NCBI RefSeq assembly: GCF_030272615.1
Contig: NC_081410.1
Coordinates: forward strand, 184,745,619 to 184,809,618
From: Cryptomeria japonica
Lineage: Eukaryota; Streptophyta; Pinopsida; Cupressales; Cupressaceae
Direction of reading: 5' to 3'
DNA: 64,000 nucleotides
How positions within the stretch are numbered: position 1 is the first letter of the stretch; each line of letters begins with the position of its first letter. Made by a program: the position numbers and the translations under genes. The notes below the pieces were generated by a model. That model was not told the DNA's origin. It searched no databases and worked only from the letters and a program-made list of their open reading frames with translations. Below are positions 46,430-57,414 of this stretch, piece by piece.

Positions 46430-47120
46430 AAATAAATAAATATTGAAACACTAGTTAAGGTGATTTTTACAAAGGGTGGCTCACTGCCAATGTGTTCATT
46501 GCTGGTGGGTTCACTGCCAATATGCTCAGTGCTAAAGAAGAAATAAAGACAAAGAGAATCCACCACAAGAAAAACATAGTCTGCACTACCAGAACTGCTT
46601 CGAGTAGTAATCCACAACACTATGCTCACACTATCATTGGATTCTTTTAATCTCGCATGTCTTCAAAGCAAAAAGCCATATCCCATGTCATCAAATTAAT
46701 CTCATATATATACTGTCTTCGGAAAACATAATTCTCAATGTTGGTTGAGAGAGAGATCAAGAATAGGTCTCCACTAAACATTCTAGTGGTGGTAAGAAAT
46801 GAGAAGTGGACCATATCACATTGTTCCTCATCGAACATATCAACACGTTACATACATCACCAAAGTCGGGCCTAAAATGCATCCACACGCGCTATACAAC
46901 GTCAATATCTAGTCTAAGGCCTCGAGCTCAGGACCTGTCCGAACCCAAAGATAATGCATAGAAACATCTTCTGAGATACCAAAACACATTCGGTGAAACC
47001 GAGAAACCTCCAACCCCACAATGTGCCTAGATCAAATAATCCCACCCACTATACCACATCCGGACTAAATCCAGACCAAAGCATTTGATGTGAATGACAA
47101 CACATAATGCAATGCTAACA
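46430..47120 (-). repeat. Antisense LTR fragment, family of 19090-19947
   Basis: From about 46443 to 'aatgctaaca' at 47120 it follows the LTR at 19309-19947 closely, including 'caaagggtggctcactgcc' and 'gataatgcatagaaacatc'. The first about 220 bp of the LTR are missing, and no PPT follows the complete end. Confidence 0.75.
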
Positions 47121-47149
47121 TGTAGATTTGGGGATTAGCATTTCATGGT

Positions 47150-47541
47150 GTGGATTTTTTTAAACCCTTGTTTGTGTGCTTTTTTTTTTTTTTTTTAATC
47201 TTGTCTTGCATGGCTATGCAAGGAGGCCTTCATGGAGGGTTAAGCATGCAAGTTAAAGATGTTGTGGTTGGATGTTTCCCAACTATGACCATGCATGAGA
47301 ATCCTATTTTTGGGGTGCATGGATTTGGCTTGGGAGAAATCTCTTCTCAAGCTGAGCGATTTAAGCCCACAAAGGTTAATGGATGTCTTGCATGGAGTGA
47401 AAATAGACCTATTTTGGTGATTCCATCGGATTTTGTGGAGGAAGATATTAGCTATCTGTCTAAGCATGCCTTGATGTGCAAATTTATGGGGATTTAGGTG
47501 TCTCTTCCCTCCCCGAAGTCATGGGTTCATGATTCATGGAG
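47150..47541 (+). pseudogene. LINE ORF1, N-terminal part
   Basis: 'RFKPTKVNGCLAWSENRPIL', 'VEEDISYLSKHALMCKFMGI' and, after a stop at 47495, 'SLPSPKSWVHDSWSPV' match the start of the DUF4283 RNA-binding domain of plant L1 ORF1 proteins. The frame is cut at 47546 by the solo LTR and continues at 56318. Confidence 0.7.
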
Positions 47542-47639
47542 TCCAGTTTTCGCAATTGACACTCATCCGGTAGTCACCTTCTGAGGTGAATTGCATTTTA
47601 GGTTGTCATTGCTGGCAACTCATCTTCAGGGGATGGTAT

Positions 47640-48865
47640 TGTAGCGTCCTAAAATTGCGACACTTGCAATTTCGACCGCATTTGGGTCTTCACGATGGCG
47701 AGGCAACACGCAACCTGAATGGAGACCTCGAAACTTGCTCATGACACCAAAAACTGCATTTTCTTGCACCCTGGCCTGAGCCTCCTTTGCACCCTGCTAT
47801 CCCGGGAGGTGGGACCAGCGCGCCCAGCGCCCTGGTTCCCCAGGACCATGGCGCCCAACGCCCTGGTCCCTGGGTCCTATTTTGGGCCCGGTCTCTTTTG
47901 GACTTCGGGTCTTTATGTTTGCAAATTGGAAAATTGTCTTTCCTGGTCGGCCTAAGGTCGGGAAAATCAGTCTATCAGCCCTAATTGACAAGTATATAAA
48001 CTACATTTTCCTCTTTCATTCGACATGATGGAAAAAGCGTGGAAATTATACTCAAGCATTCAAGCATTCAAGCATTCCTTCAAGCAATTGATCATTTCAA
48101 GTCTCCATTCAAGGCTAAGTGTTGCATTCAAGACAAGGATTCAACCATTGAAGAGGAGATCACTTACTACATACTACTACAACATACAACATACAACATC
48201 TATACCTTCGCACATAAGGATACAAACATCCTTACAACAAGGTATTAGTACTTGTTTTACATTACAGACATTTACATTTACAGCATTGCTCATTTCTTGG
48301 TTAATTCCAAAACCGGGGTTTGACCTAAAGGCAAACCCCTAATCCCTAACCCCCCAATCGTCTTCGCTTTTCTGTGTAGGTTGTAGGTACGCGGCTGAAA
48401 TTGAAGATCTGGAACCCTTGTGCAGAGATGAACAGATCCCCCTTCGTTTCGCGGATTTTTCGGAGGACCGTGGTGCCGGGCGCCATCGTCCCGACAAGTT
48501 TTGCTCAAATTTGCAGGACAGCGCCGTATCGACATTTTACTGCTAATTCCAGGTCCGCAGCTTCATACTGTATTCCTATCTCAGTTTATAAGCGAATCTT
48601 TCTCACTTTCTATGCATTCCTAGCTTAATTCTTCTATCAACATTCTTTACAAAAGAGGGTAGCCTTGCTTTCTTAACCCTTGAAACACATTTAGCATCCA
48701 ATCTTGCATTGTGTGGGATTGGATCTTGTGGGTTTCAACCCCTCTTTTGAATGTAAAGTCTCTCCCTTAAGTGAAAACCATCAACCCTAGCGACCTCCCT
48801 TCTCTCTCCTTGGAGTTGGAAGAGGGGAGAGCAACTAGGGTTCGATCGCGATTTTCCGCTTTACA
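47640..48865 (+). repeat. 5' LTR of the gag-only Gypsy element
   Basis: 1226 bp, TGTAGCGTCC to CGCTTTACA. Differs from the 3' LTR at about 20 sites, many C/T or G/A. Contains GC-rich 'ggaccatggcgcc' motifs and a TATATAAA box. Confidence 0.93.
47993..48000 (+). promoter_or_regulatory. TATA box of the gag-only Gypsy 5' LTR
   Basis: TATATAAA, conserved in the 3' LTR (54576-54583) and in the antisense solo LTR. Confidence 0.65.
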
Positions 48866-48868
48866 TTT

Positions 48869-48886
48869 TGGTGAACCCGACGTGAA
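48869..48886 (+). promoter_or_regulatory. Putative primer-binding site
   Basis: TGGTGAACCCGACGTGAA lies three bases after the 5' LTR, where a PBS is expected. It is not the tRNA-Met type used by the Copia elements here; I cannot name the tRNA with confidence. Confidence 0.6.
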
Positions 48887-50046
48887 CATCCTTTCTGATT
48901 ATTCATGGTTAGATCTGAAAATTGGATTCCTTGATTACATTTCCATGTTGATCTTTTGCAAAATTTTAGAGGTTAATTGCATAAAAACCCTAAATTTTCT
49001 TTTTAGTAATTAAGCTTGTGAAATGTCTAAATGTTAATGCTTGTTTCAGATCTGCCCTTCTATTACAAATTATCAATTCATATCTATGCTTTAATTTTGA
49101 AAATTAAGTGGTTAAGTGTCAAAACCCTAATTTTTGAAACCCTCTTGATTCAACCTTTGTCCGACAATTTCACTGATCAAAACATCTCCAAATCAGCTGT
49201 AACTTTGGATTCTGCAATAAAATCACAATATCTTTCATCCCTGAAAATTTGGAAAAAAGTTGCGAGGACCGTGTGCACTCCGAGCGCCATCGTCCCTGAC
49301 ATTTTCTCCGAAATTTCGGGAGCTAGATCTTACTGTATTTTCCTACTAAAATCCAGAATTTTGGCTGATTTTATCAATTATAACACTTTCAAAATTACAG
49401 TCAAAGTTGGTCTAGGGATTGCTTAGATTAACGCTTCTAATCATTCAAAAATCATCGAAATTGAAATTTTGTGTCAAAATTGTGTTCTTACTGTCCTAAA
49501 TCTGAAAAGTGTGTTTGCATTCATTAAAAATTTCAGTGCTTTATTTAAATTCTTGCAATTTGTGACTTTTGAAATTAAGTGCTTAATTACAACAACTTCA
49601 ATTTCTGCTTTCAAAATTGAATTTTTCGTGAAATTGAGTCAACTTTTGAATTTCAAAACTTGCATTGCTTTCGGTATTCCCTCTAAAATCATAACATTCA
49701 AAATTTCAGTTTCCCTCTCTTTTTCAAAATTCAAATTTTTGCATTTTTCGACAATCTTGGTAGGGTTCAATTTCGAGATTGCAACTTTAATTTGGCCTAT
49801 CTACAAATCGTAAAATCACTCAATTTTTTCAGATTAGCTCTAAAATCATCATAACTTTCATCCCTGCAAATTTCGAAAAAAGTTGCCGGGACCGTGTGCA
49901 CTCCGAAGCGCCACGGTCCCTGACATTTTTTCTGAAATTTCGGGAGATTGTCCTGATTAAATTTAACAGCTTAAATCCAGAAGATTGGCTGATTTTACTG
50001 AAAATTGTTACCTCTAAAATCAAAATTTTCTCTCCCTCTCTAGTGC
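48887..50046 (+). other. Long untranslated leader with a repeated GC motif block
   Basis: About 1.16 kb without a long frame. Two roughly 95-bp direct repeats (49229-49322 and 49850-49946) share 'aaaaaagttgc', 'ggaccgtgtgcactccga' and 'gaaatttcgggag'. Confidence 0.7.
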
Positions 50047-53000
50047 ATGAGTTTTACAACAATAAGCCCTACTTGCACTATTCCCGTTAGACGAAGCCGT
50101 AGAATTAAGTCTTTCCGAGGTTTAATTACTGAGGAGATGGAACCTAATTTGAATAGCCTTTTTAACGAGGACATGGGTAATTCCTCTAATCCTCCTAATG
50201 ATGAAGAAGCTCTCCATGAGGTTTCTGAAGAACAACTTTCGAAATTGAATAACCAATTTGACGATTTTCGACAATGGATGTCTCAAGAATACCCTGATAG
50301 TCAAGCTCTTCCTTTAATTGAGGGTCTAAAACGTATGCTTCAAAGTGATAAGAATGGAATTGATATTTTGCGTGGTATTGCACACATTGTGGATTCGAAT
50401 GTGATGCCTATGAAGAGTTGTGCTGAAAATTTGGGTTATACACAACCTCCTACTCAAGTCAATCATTCTATTCCTTTGATGACTTCTATTGCTAGCGTAC
50501 CTACCTTTACATCAAACATAATGGCTACTTCTACACAAGACATTCCTCCTGTGATCACCAATCATGGGGGCAACCCTTCTTCTTCAATTAACCCTCTTCC
50601 TTCATTTAATCCGACTTCTTCATTCATTCCTTCAATGAGTGTCCCTATTATATCTCCACAAATGAACATGACGCAAGGGGGCAATTCGTTTAACCATTCC
50701 ATTCCTCCTTGTAGTGTTCCTCCTGTCCAATCATCTCCTATGACTAATTATCATAGGGTCCCACCACCTTACTCTTTACCTTCTTTCAATAACATAACAC
50801 CTCCATCTCAATCTAACACATCTAATATGAATTCTTCGACTGAAGCGACCATTAACAATCTTGCACAAACTGTCTCTTCTTTACAGCAACAAATTGCCTC
50901 TATGAATCAATCTAAGTTTAGTGTGCCCACATTTGATGTTGCGAGCCCACTTTCTCTTGATATTGTTCGAGCTATTCCCCCTAAACATGTTGAAATTCCG
51001 CATTTGGAGCTTTATAATGGTAAAGGTGATCCTCTAACACATGTTAAGACTTTTCAAACAATCTGTACTGATTTTGCCTATGACCAAAGGTTGCTTGCAA
51101 AATTGTTTACTAGAACATTAAGAGACAAAGCCCTACAGTGGTATTGCTCATTGCCTTCTTATTCTATTACTTCTTTCGAACAACTTGCAAATGCTTTCAT
51201 TCAACAATTTCAAAACAATATAAGTCCTAAAGTTACTTTGATTGATTTAATGCATTGTAAACAAGGTGTTAAAGAAAAAGTGACTGATTTCATTGGTAGA
51301 TATAAACATTTGTATGCTCAAATTTCTTTTCCAGTGCCTGACAATGATATTCAAAGAATCTTTATTTCTAATTTACAAAAAGATATTCGAGACAAACTTC
51401 TATTTTCTGAGTTTACTTCTTTCCAACAGTTGTGTGCAACTCTTCACAATTATCAACTGACTGTGAGTCAAATGGAACAATCACATCCTATGGCTCCGAG
51501 TGATAAGGGTGATAGCAGTCAACAACCATTTGGAAAGTTTAAACCGAATAGAGATTCCATCAAATTCAATGAAAACATCATCAACAACAATGTGAATGCA
51601 GCATCAGGTGTGCCTCCTATTTCTAAATTTTTCAAGAAAGAAAGAAAGTATACTCCTTTGAATGAATCATTGCATAGTATTATGAATAAGTTATTGGAAC
51701 AAAATGTGCTTACTCTTCCTCCTATAAGACAAATTGATCCTGCAAAGATTACTTCACCTTATTTTGATAACAAAGCTTTTTGTCAATTTCATCGTCAGCC
51801 TGGACATGATACTGAAAAATGTTTTTCTTTAAAGGGTAAAATTCAAGATTTGATTGATAATAATACTATTTTTGTTTCTGGAGTGAATGATAAAGGCAAT
51901 ACATCTGTAGCTCCTCCTAATCAAAATCTTCAGATTTTCACTGATCCATTACCTTCTCATACCTCTAATGCAATTGAGGCTAATGATTCCTCTCTCTCAT
52001 CTGATGGTCTTGTGTCTATGACTCCGAATGTGATTAACTTTGTAGAGCAGCAAGAAAACCCTAAAGAACCTTCCATCACATTTGATTCCAGTGAAACCAT
52101 TAGGGCACCTGATGGTCCTTTATACATAGTTGCAAAAGTCAAGAATACACCTTGTCGTGGAGTGCTTATTGATCCTTCGTGCATGATTAATGTTATTACT
52201 GAAGAATTTCTTTTTACTTTGCAATTGAATCAAGTGATATATAACAAAACAGATGTGATTGTGAAACTATTTGATGCATTTTCTTCTCCTGCAATTGGTT
52301 CTATTACATTGCCTATTGAGGTCCATAACAAATCCCTTGATGTGAACTTTGCTATTATTCCTTCATCCGAACAATTTCATGTGAAGCTTGGCTATCCTTG
52401 GCTATCCTTGGCTATCTTCCATGAAAGCTATTGCTTCTCCTATTCATAAGTGTTTGAAATTTCCCCATAATGGTGAAGTTGTTACTGTCAATCATAGTCT
52501 CTTTAAACCAGCTGAAAGAACTTCTAGCGTTCCTATTGATTACTTTTGGCCTAAACAATTCCAATCTCTTCCTCCGCGAAGTGATCATCTTTTCAAATCT
52601 TATCAAAAGTGGAAAACAGATATGATCCTATCTCTAAGTGAACCTAGAACACCTAAACTTGATATTCCTATCATTCTTGAGAAGGAAGTTCTTCCTTTGA
52701 AAGATAAAACTAATGTCTTTCCTCAAGAAGATTCCCAACCCGTTCCCATGGATGTGATTATGTCTATGCCTAATAAACCTTCTAAGAGTAGACCTATACC
52801 TCCTCGTCATGATGGACTTGGTCTCCTTCCTAAACCAAATATTCCTCCCTTATATGGAGTAGTTCCTCCTCCTTCTTTTTATAGAGAGAAGAGACCTTCT
52901 TCTTCTCCTATTATCCAGCCTAAGAGACCACAACCTAAACACCCAAGTGCTAAGGATGAGAACATTCCTCCTCCTCAATCCTCTTCACTTCCTACTAAGA

Positions 53001-53482
53001 CTAGACGAAATCGTTCTGCATGTGAACGCCGACGAAAGCGTCGTCTTAGAGCTCAAGCAGCTGCTTCTCAAACTTTGCAATCTCCAAAAACACCTTCAAC
53101 AAGCATTATTCCATTTTCTCCAAAATCTCCAAAACATAAGATACATGATGGTCTTGATCCTGTGCGAATTAAAGACCCTATTTTTATAAATCTTGATGAT
53201 GCTATAGATGAAAATGTTATTCATGATCAAAATGTTACTTCTCTTGCTTCTGATAGTGAATATGAACTTGTTGATATTGATAACCATTTATCTAATAAAT
53301 TTTCCAAAGCACTTATCCTAGCTCCTAGACAAGAACACCGTGGCTTGGGATATGAACATAGCCCTTGTTTGGATCTTGTGATAGCTCCATCTGCTGTGTT
53401 GGATGTTCCTCCTCTAGCGTGTTCCCTACCTTCCCGAAACATTGATCAGCAAGATCGGGGGGTAGATGACGTGCTAGACTAG
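50047..53482 (+). pseudogene. Gypsy (Tat-like) Gag-protease frame, split by one 10-bp duplication
   Basis: First frame 50047-52449 (800 codons): a Pro/Ser/Asn-rich N-terminus, the Retrotrans_gag capsid domain at about 312-470 ('HLELYNGKGDPLTHVKTFQT', 'LRDKALQWYCSLP'), a variant zinc knuckle 'CQFHRQPGHDTEKC' at about 576, and a protease-like part at about 700 ('GVLIDPSCMINVITEEF') in which the usual DSG/DTG reads DPS. At 52386-52415 the unit 'cttggctatc' stands one copy too many and shifts the frame. The continuation, 'LGYPWLSSMKAIASPIHKCL' onward (52388-53482), is the normal sequel in Tat-type Gypsy proteins, followed by an Arg-rich block ('ERRRKRRLRAQ') and 'HRGLGYEHS'. Apart from that shift the frame is open over 3.4 kb. 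No RT. Confidence 0.88.
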
Positions 53483-54222
53483 TTACATTAGCATAGCAGA
53501 TTCTCTCCTCCTCTCTTGTGTTTCTTCTTCTATATGTTATTCTCATTCTTCTATTTGTTGTCCTTAGTATTGTCTACTTGAGGACGATGCAAAGCATTGA
53601 GATCTCTTTTGGTCTCTCTCATGTTGACTCAAAAGACACATGTGTTCCCTTCTTCTAGGTGACCTTCCTTGATTGGGGAATGAAGAACAATTATGCATAC
53701 ATACATATGATATACATGAATTATCATACAGCATACTGACCCCGAGGAAAGCGAAGTCACCTCGTGCTTTGTGTTTTGTGTCTATTATCCTTGGGCTTAT
53801 CTCACACTTGGGGGCTAAATCCTTGTGATAACGTGCTCCTTTCCTTTCTCATTTCTTATGTGTATCACTACGTTAAAACAATCACCCCCGTTGAGGCGTG
53901 TGCGATCGCTTTAACGTAGGGGGGCATACACCCTGTCTATCCCTTCAGGATACATAAAAATTTCTTGGAGAACTCAGCTTTGCCTTGAAAATTTTCGGTA
54001 TTTCTCTTGCATGACTCATAGTGAGGGAACCTTACTACTGACAGTCATGGTTCTCCCTCGTGATCTTCCCTTTTACTTTGTCAATCGAAGTCGTAAAATC
54101 CTTAGTCCACTGGGGGCTTGGTGTGTCTTGCCTCCTTGACGTGGTGAAAGTCTTTCAATATTGTTTCTTGGTACTTTACCGGAAGTATGAGCATACATAC
54201 TCCCGCTAAAGTGGGGGCTAAA
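53483..54222 (+). other. 3' UTR of the gag-only Gypsy element, stem-loop and PPT
   Basis: No protein frame. Contains 'tacttgaggacgatgcaaag', common downstream of Tat-type frames, a perfect 10-bp stem (53868-53877 and 53910-53919), repeated 'tgggggctaaa' words (about 53808 and 54212), and the LTR-adjacent PPT 'aaagtgggggctaaa' (54208-54222). Confidence 0.65.
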
Positions 54223-55450
54223 TGTAGCATCCTAAAATTGCGACACTTGCAATTTTGACCGCATTTGGGTCTTCACGATGGCGAGGCAACACGCAACCTG
54301 AATGGAGACCTCGAAACTTGCACATGACACCAAAAACTGCATTTTCTTGCACCCTGGCCTGAGCCTCCTTTGCACCCTGCTGTCCCGGGAGGTGGGACCA
54401 GCGCGCCCAGCGCCCTGGTTCCCCAGGACCATGGCGCCCAGCGCCCTGGTCCCTGGGTCCTATTTTGGGCCCGGTCTCTTTTGGACTTCGGGTCTTTATG
54501 TTTGCAAATTGGAAAATTGTCTTTCCTGGTCGGCCTAAGGTCGGGAAAATCAGTCTATCAGCCCTAATTGACAAGTATATAAACTACATTTTCCTCTTTC
54601 ATTCAACATGATGGAAAAAGCGTGGAAATTATACTCAAGCATTCAAGCATTCAAGCATTCCTTCAAGCAATTGATCATTTCAAGTCTCCATTCAAGGCTA
54701 AGTGTTGCATTCAAGACAAGGATTCAACCATTGAAGAGGAGATCACTTACTACATACTACTACAACATACATTATACAACATCTATACCTTCGCACATAA
54801 GGATACAAACATCCTTACAACAAGGTATTAGTACTTGTTTTACATTACAGACATTTACATTTACAACATTGCTCATTTCTTGGTTAATTCCAAAACCGGG
54901 GTTTGACCTAAAGGCAAACCCCTAATCCCTAACCCCCCAATCGTCTTCGCTTTTCTGTGTGTAGGTTGCAGGTACGCGGCTGAAATTGAAGATCTGGAAC
55001 CCTTGTGCAGAGACGAACAGATCCCCCTTCGTTTCGCGGATTTTTCGGAGGACCGTGGCGCTGGGCGCCATCGTCCCAACAACTTTTGCTCAAATTTGCA
55101 GGACAGCGCCGTATCGACATTTTACTGCTAATTCCAGGTCCGTAGCTTCATACTGTATTCCTATCTCAGTTTATAAGCGAATCTTTCTCACTTTCTATGC
55201 ATTCCTAGCTTAATTCTTCTATCAACATTCTTTACAAAAGAGGGTAGCCTTGCTTTCTTAACCCTTGAAACACATTTAGCATCCAATCTTGCATTGTGTG
55301 GGATTGGATCTTGTGGGTTTCAACCCCTCTTTTGAATGTAAAGTCTCTCCCTTAAGTGAAAACCATCAACCCTAACGACCTCCCTTCTCTCTCCTTGGAG
55401 TTGGAAGAGGGGAGAGCAACTAGGGTTCGATCACGATTTTCCGCTTTACA
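54223..55450 (+). repeat. 3' LTR of the gag-only Gypsy element
   Basis: 1228 bp, TGTAGCATCC to CGCTTTACA, followed by the TSD copy GGTAT. TATATAAA at 54576-54583. Confidence 0.93.
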
Positions 55451-56317
55451 GGTATTTCTTCATCCGGATTCATCACTTTATGATTTTGTCTAGTTAAGGC
55501 CAACATGTATACACCCTATGGTTTACACTTGTTAACCGGTTATTCTTGGTATCGATAATTCTTATTATGGGAGCCGATAAAGTCATTGGAGGAATTGAAG
55601 GTAGTGTGCAAGGCTGACATCAAGCAAGATCATTAGGATAATTTGTAATACTCTTTATGATTCAAAAGCCGACATGTTTAATTTTATTGTGAAGGCCGAC
55701 ATGATGAACAAGGGTATATAAGGGAGATCTCTAAGCGATGGATTATATACATACATATAATGTGATTTGAGATGTGAAAGAGTCCGAGATTGATGGTATG
55801 CGAATTGATGAGCGAATGTTAGTGTATGTGCCCAGTTGCACGTGCATAATCCTAACCGATAGCAGAACAAAGTATCAATATCACCGGCTGAGTTGAGGAA
55901 TTTAGAGCTACAACCGAAACTTATCCAGCATGGTCATATACATCATTTAAGTTCATTCTTGAGATAAATCATTATGTAATGATCTATAAGTCTGTGAGAC
56001 TTCTATATCTATGTATTTGAGTAGTGAACTCTAGGCGGTAAGCTTGTATGCATGTGCATACCCCCTCTATGTAATATTTGTATACCTTGATCAAGTATAT
56101 AGATATTGTGGGTATTAGCCCCACCGTGGTTTTTCCTTTTATAGGGTTTCCCACATATAAATACTGGTGTTATGGTATTGCTTTATGTGTTCATTTGGTT
56201 ATACACTTTAATTTTATATTTTGTCATCCGGTTAATTAGCAATAAGTTGAAAAATTCATTCACCAATAGAACACTGATTCACCCCCCCTCTCAGTGTTCT
56301 TGGATTCCAACATCCAG

Positions 56318-57350
56318 TGGGGGAAATGGAAGTATTGTTGGCGGCTAATGACTACTTTTTGGTGATTTTCTCTTACATGTCTTATAGAAATAAATTATTT
56401 GAAGGGGGACCTTATTTTTACAATCAAGTCAATCTCTTTGTCAAGCCTTGGCATGTTGGATTCAAGCCTACAAAATATCTTCTCTCATGGGTTCCTATAT
56501 GGGTGCGACTTCCATGGTTTCCACTAGAGTTTTGGAGATACGACATCTTCAATTTAGTTGTAGCGCAACTTGGAAAGCCAGTGAGCCCTTCATGGCAAAA
56601 AATGGAAAAGAAGGTAATTACCTACGCTCGTGTGTGTGTTGAAATTGATCTAACTAAGCCCTTACCCAATTCCATGGAAATTCACTTGGGAACTAGCTCA
56701 TGGATCTAATAGTGGGACTATGAAACTTTACCATTTCGATGTAGAATTTGTCATGAATATGGGTACTTGCAGAAGATGTGTCCCAAATTTAAACCAACAA
56801 GGGCGTGTAAGATGGGAATAGATACTTCACCTCATAAACAGGGTAAAGGGAAAGCCCCTATGAGGGAGGATAAAGAGGGATTTATTCCAATTAAAGTGCG
56901 CAATAAGGGATGAGGCCAAAAGAGGACACTTAATGATAAATAGGCGGATGAAGTGTTTAACATATTTGATGCCCCAAATGATATAGATCGGTTTGATAGA
57001 GCCATAACAAATATGGTCGTTGGCCAAGATCTTGTGATAGTAGGGGAATTAGTGGGTGAAGAAAGCAATACTATCCAAGTTGAATCATAGGAGGGGGTAG
57101 ATGGGCAAATGGACACAGATATTCCCTTGGAGTCCTTGGGTGAGATTGGAACAAATGGAGGTGAAGTAACCAATCATAGGTCAAGTATTACCGGTTCTTT
57201 GGCCTGTGTGGAGAAGGATTTGCAGGATGGTAGTAAAAGTAAAGGTACTCCACCTGTTTTAGGAATTCATCAAAAGGTTTTAAGAAAGGTGCTTTGGAGA
57301 AGCCTCTTAAGGTGGGAAGGAAGAAGGATTAAGAGAAGGTAAGTTAGTTG
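56318..57350 (+). pseudogene. LINE ORF1, C-terminal part with DUF4283 and zinc knuckle
   Basis: 'FLVIFSYMSYRNKLFEGGPY', 'LLSWVPIWVRLPWFPLEFW' and 'PLPNSMEIHLG' are DUF4283 and the following zf-CCHC_4 domain. 'CRICHEYGYLQKMC' (56740-56781) is a CCHC knuckle whose His is Tyr. Stops near 56707, 56912, 56941 and 57088 break it. It acted with ORF2 in LINE RNA binding. Confidence 0.78.
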
Positions 57351-57414
57351 GGGAGACTTTAGTGGAGTTTGACTGTGTGAAGCCCATTGGCTCTCACTTT
57401 TTCTCATCCCAGAA

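Larger units (their letters stand above)
47640..55450 (+). mobile_element. Young gag-only Gypsy element (7.8 kb), TSD GGTAT
   Basis: Near-identical LTRs (47640-48865 and 54223-55450, roughly 1.5% different by eye), exact 5-bp TSD GGTAT (47635-47639 and 55451-55455), PBS at about 48869 and a PPT ending at 54222. The 5.4-kb interior codes only for a long Gag-protease-like frame (50047-53482); RT, RNase H and integrase are absent. It must have used enzymes from another Gypsy element. It fits the class of terminal-repeat retrotransposons with GAG only. Confidence 0.9.
47547..56312 (+). mobile_element. Sense solo LTR in the LINE, TSD TCCAG, itself split by the Gypsy element
   Basis: LTR parts 47547-47639 and 55456-56312 (0.95 kb in total). 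It starts 'ttttcgcaattgacactc', a mutated TGTTGGCAATTGACACTC as in 36557, and ends 'tggattccaaca'. TCCAG occurs at 47542-47546 and 56313-56317. The right part has the 'caccgtggtttttcc' box at about 56123 and 'ctgattcaccccccctctcag'. Same LTR family as, or close to, the pol-less element. Confidence 0.85.

Noticed and set aside
47719-47984. Overlapping open frames on both strands in the Gypsy LTR (also at 54302-54567 and 45476-45955)
   Set aside because: They follow the GC-rich LTR block in all three LTR copies on both strands; LTR regulatory sequence explains them.
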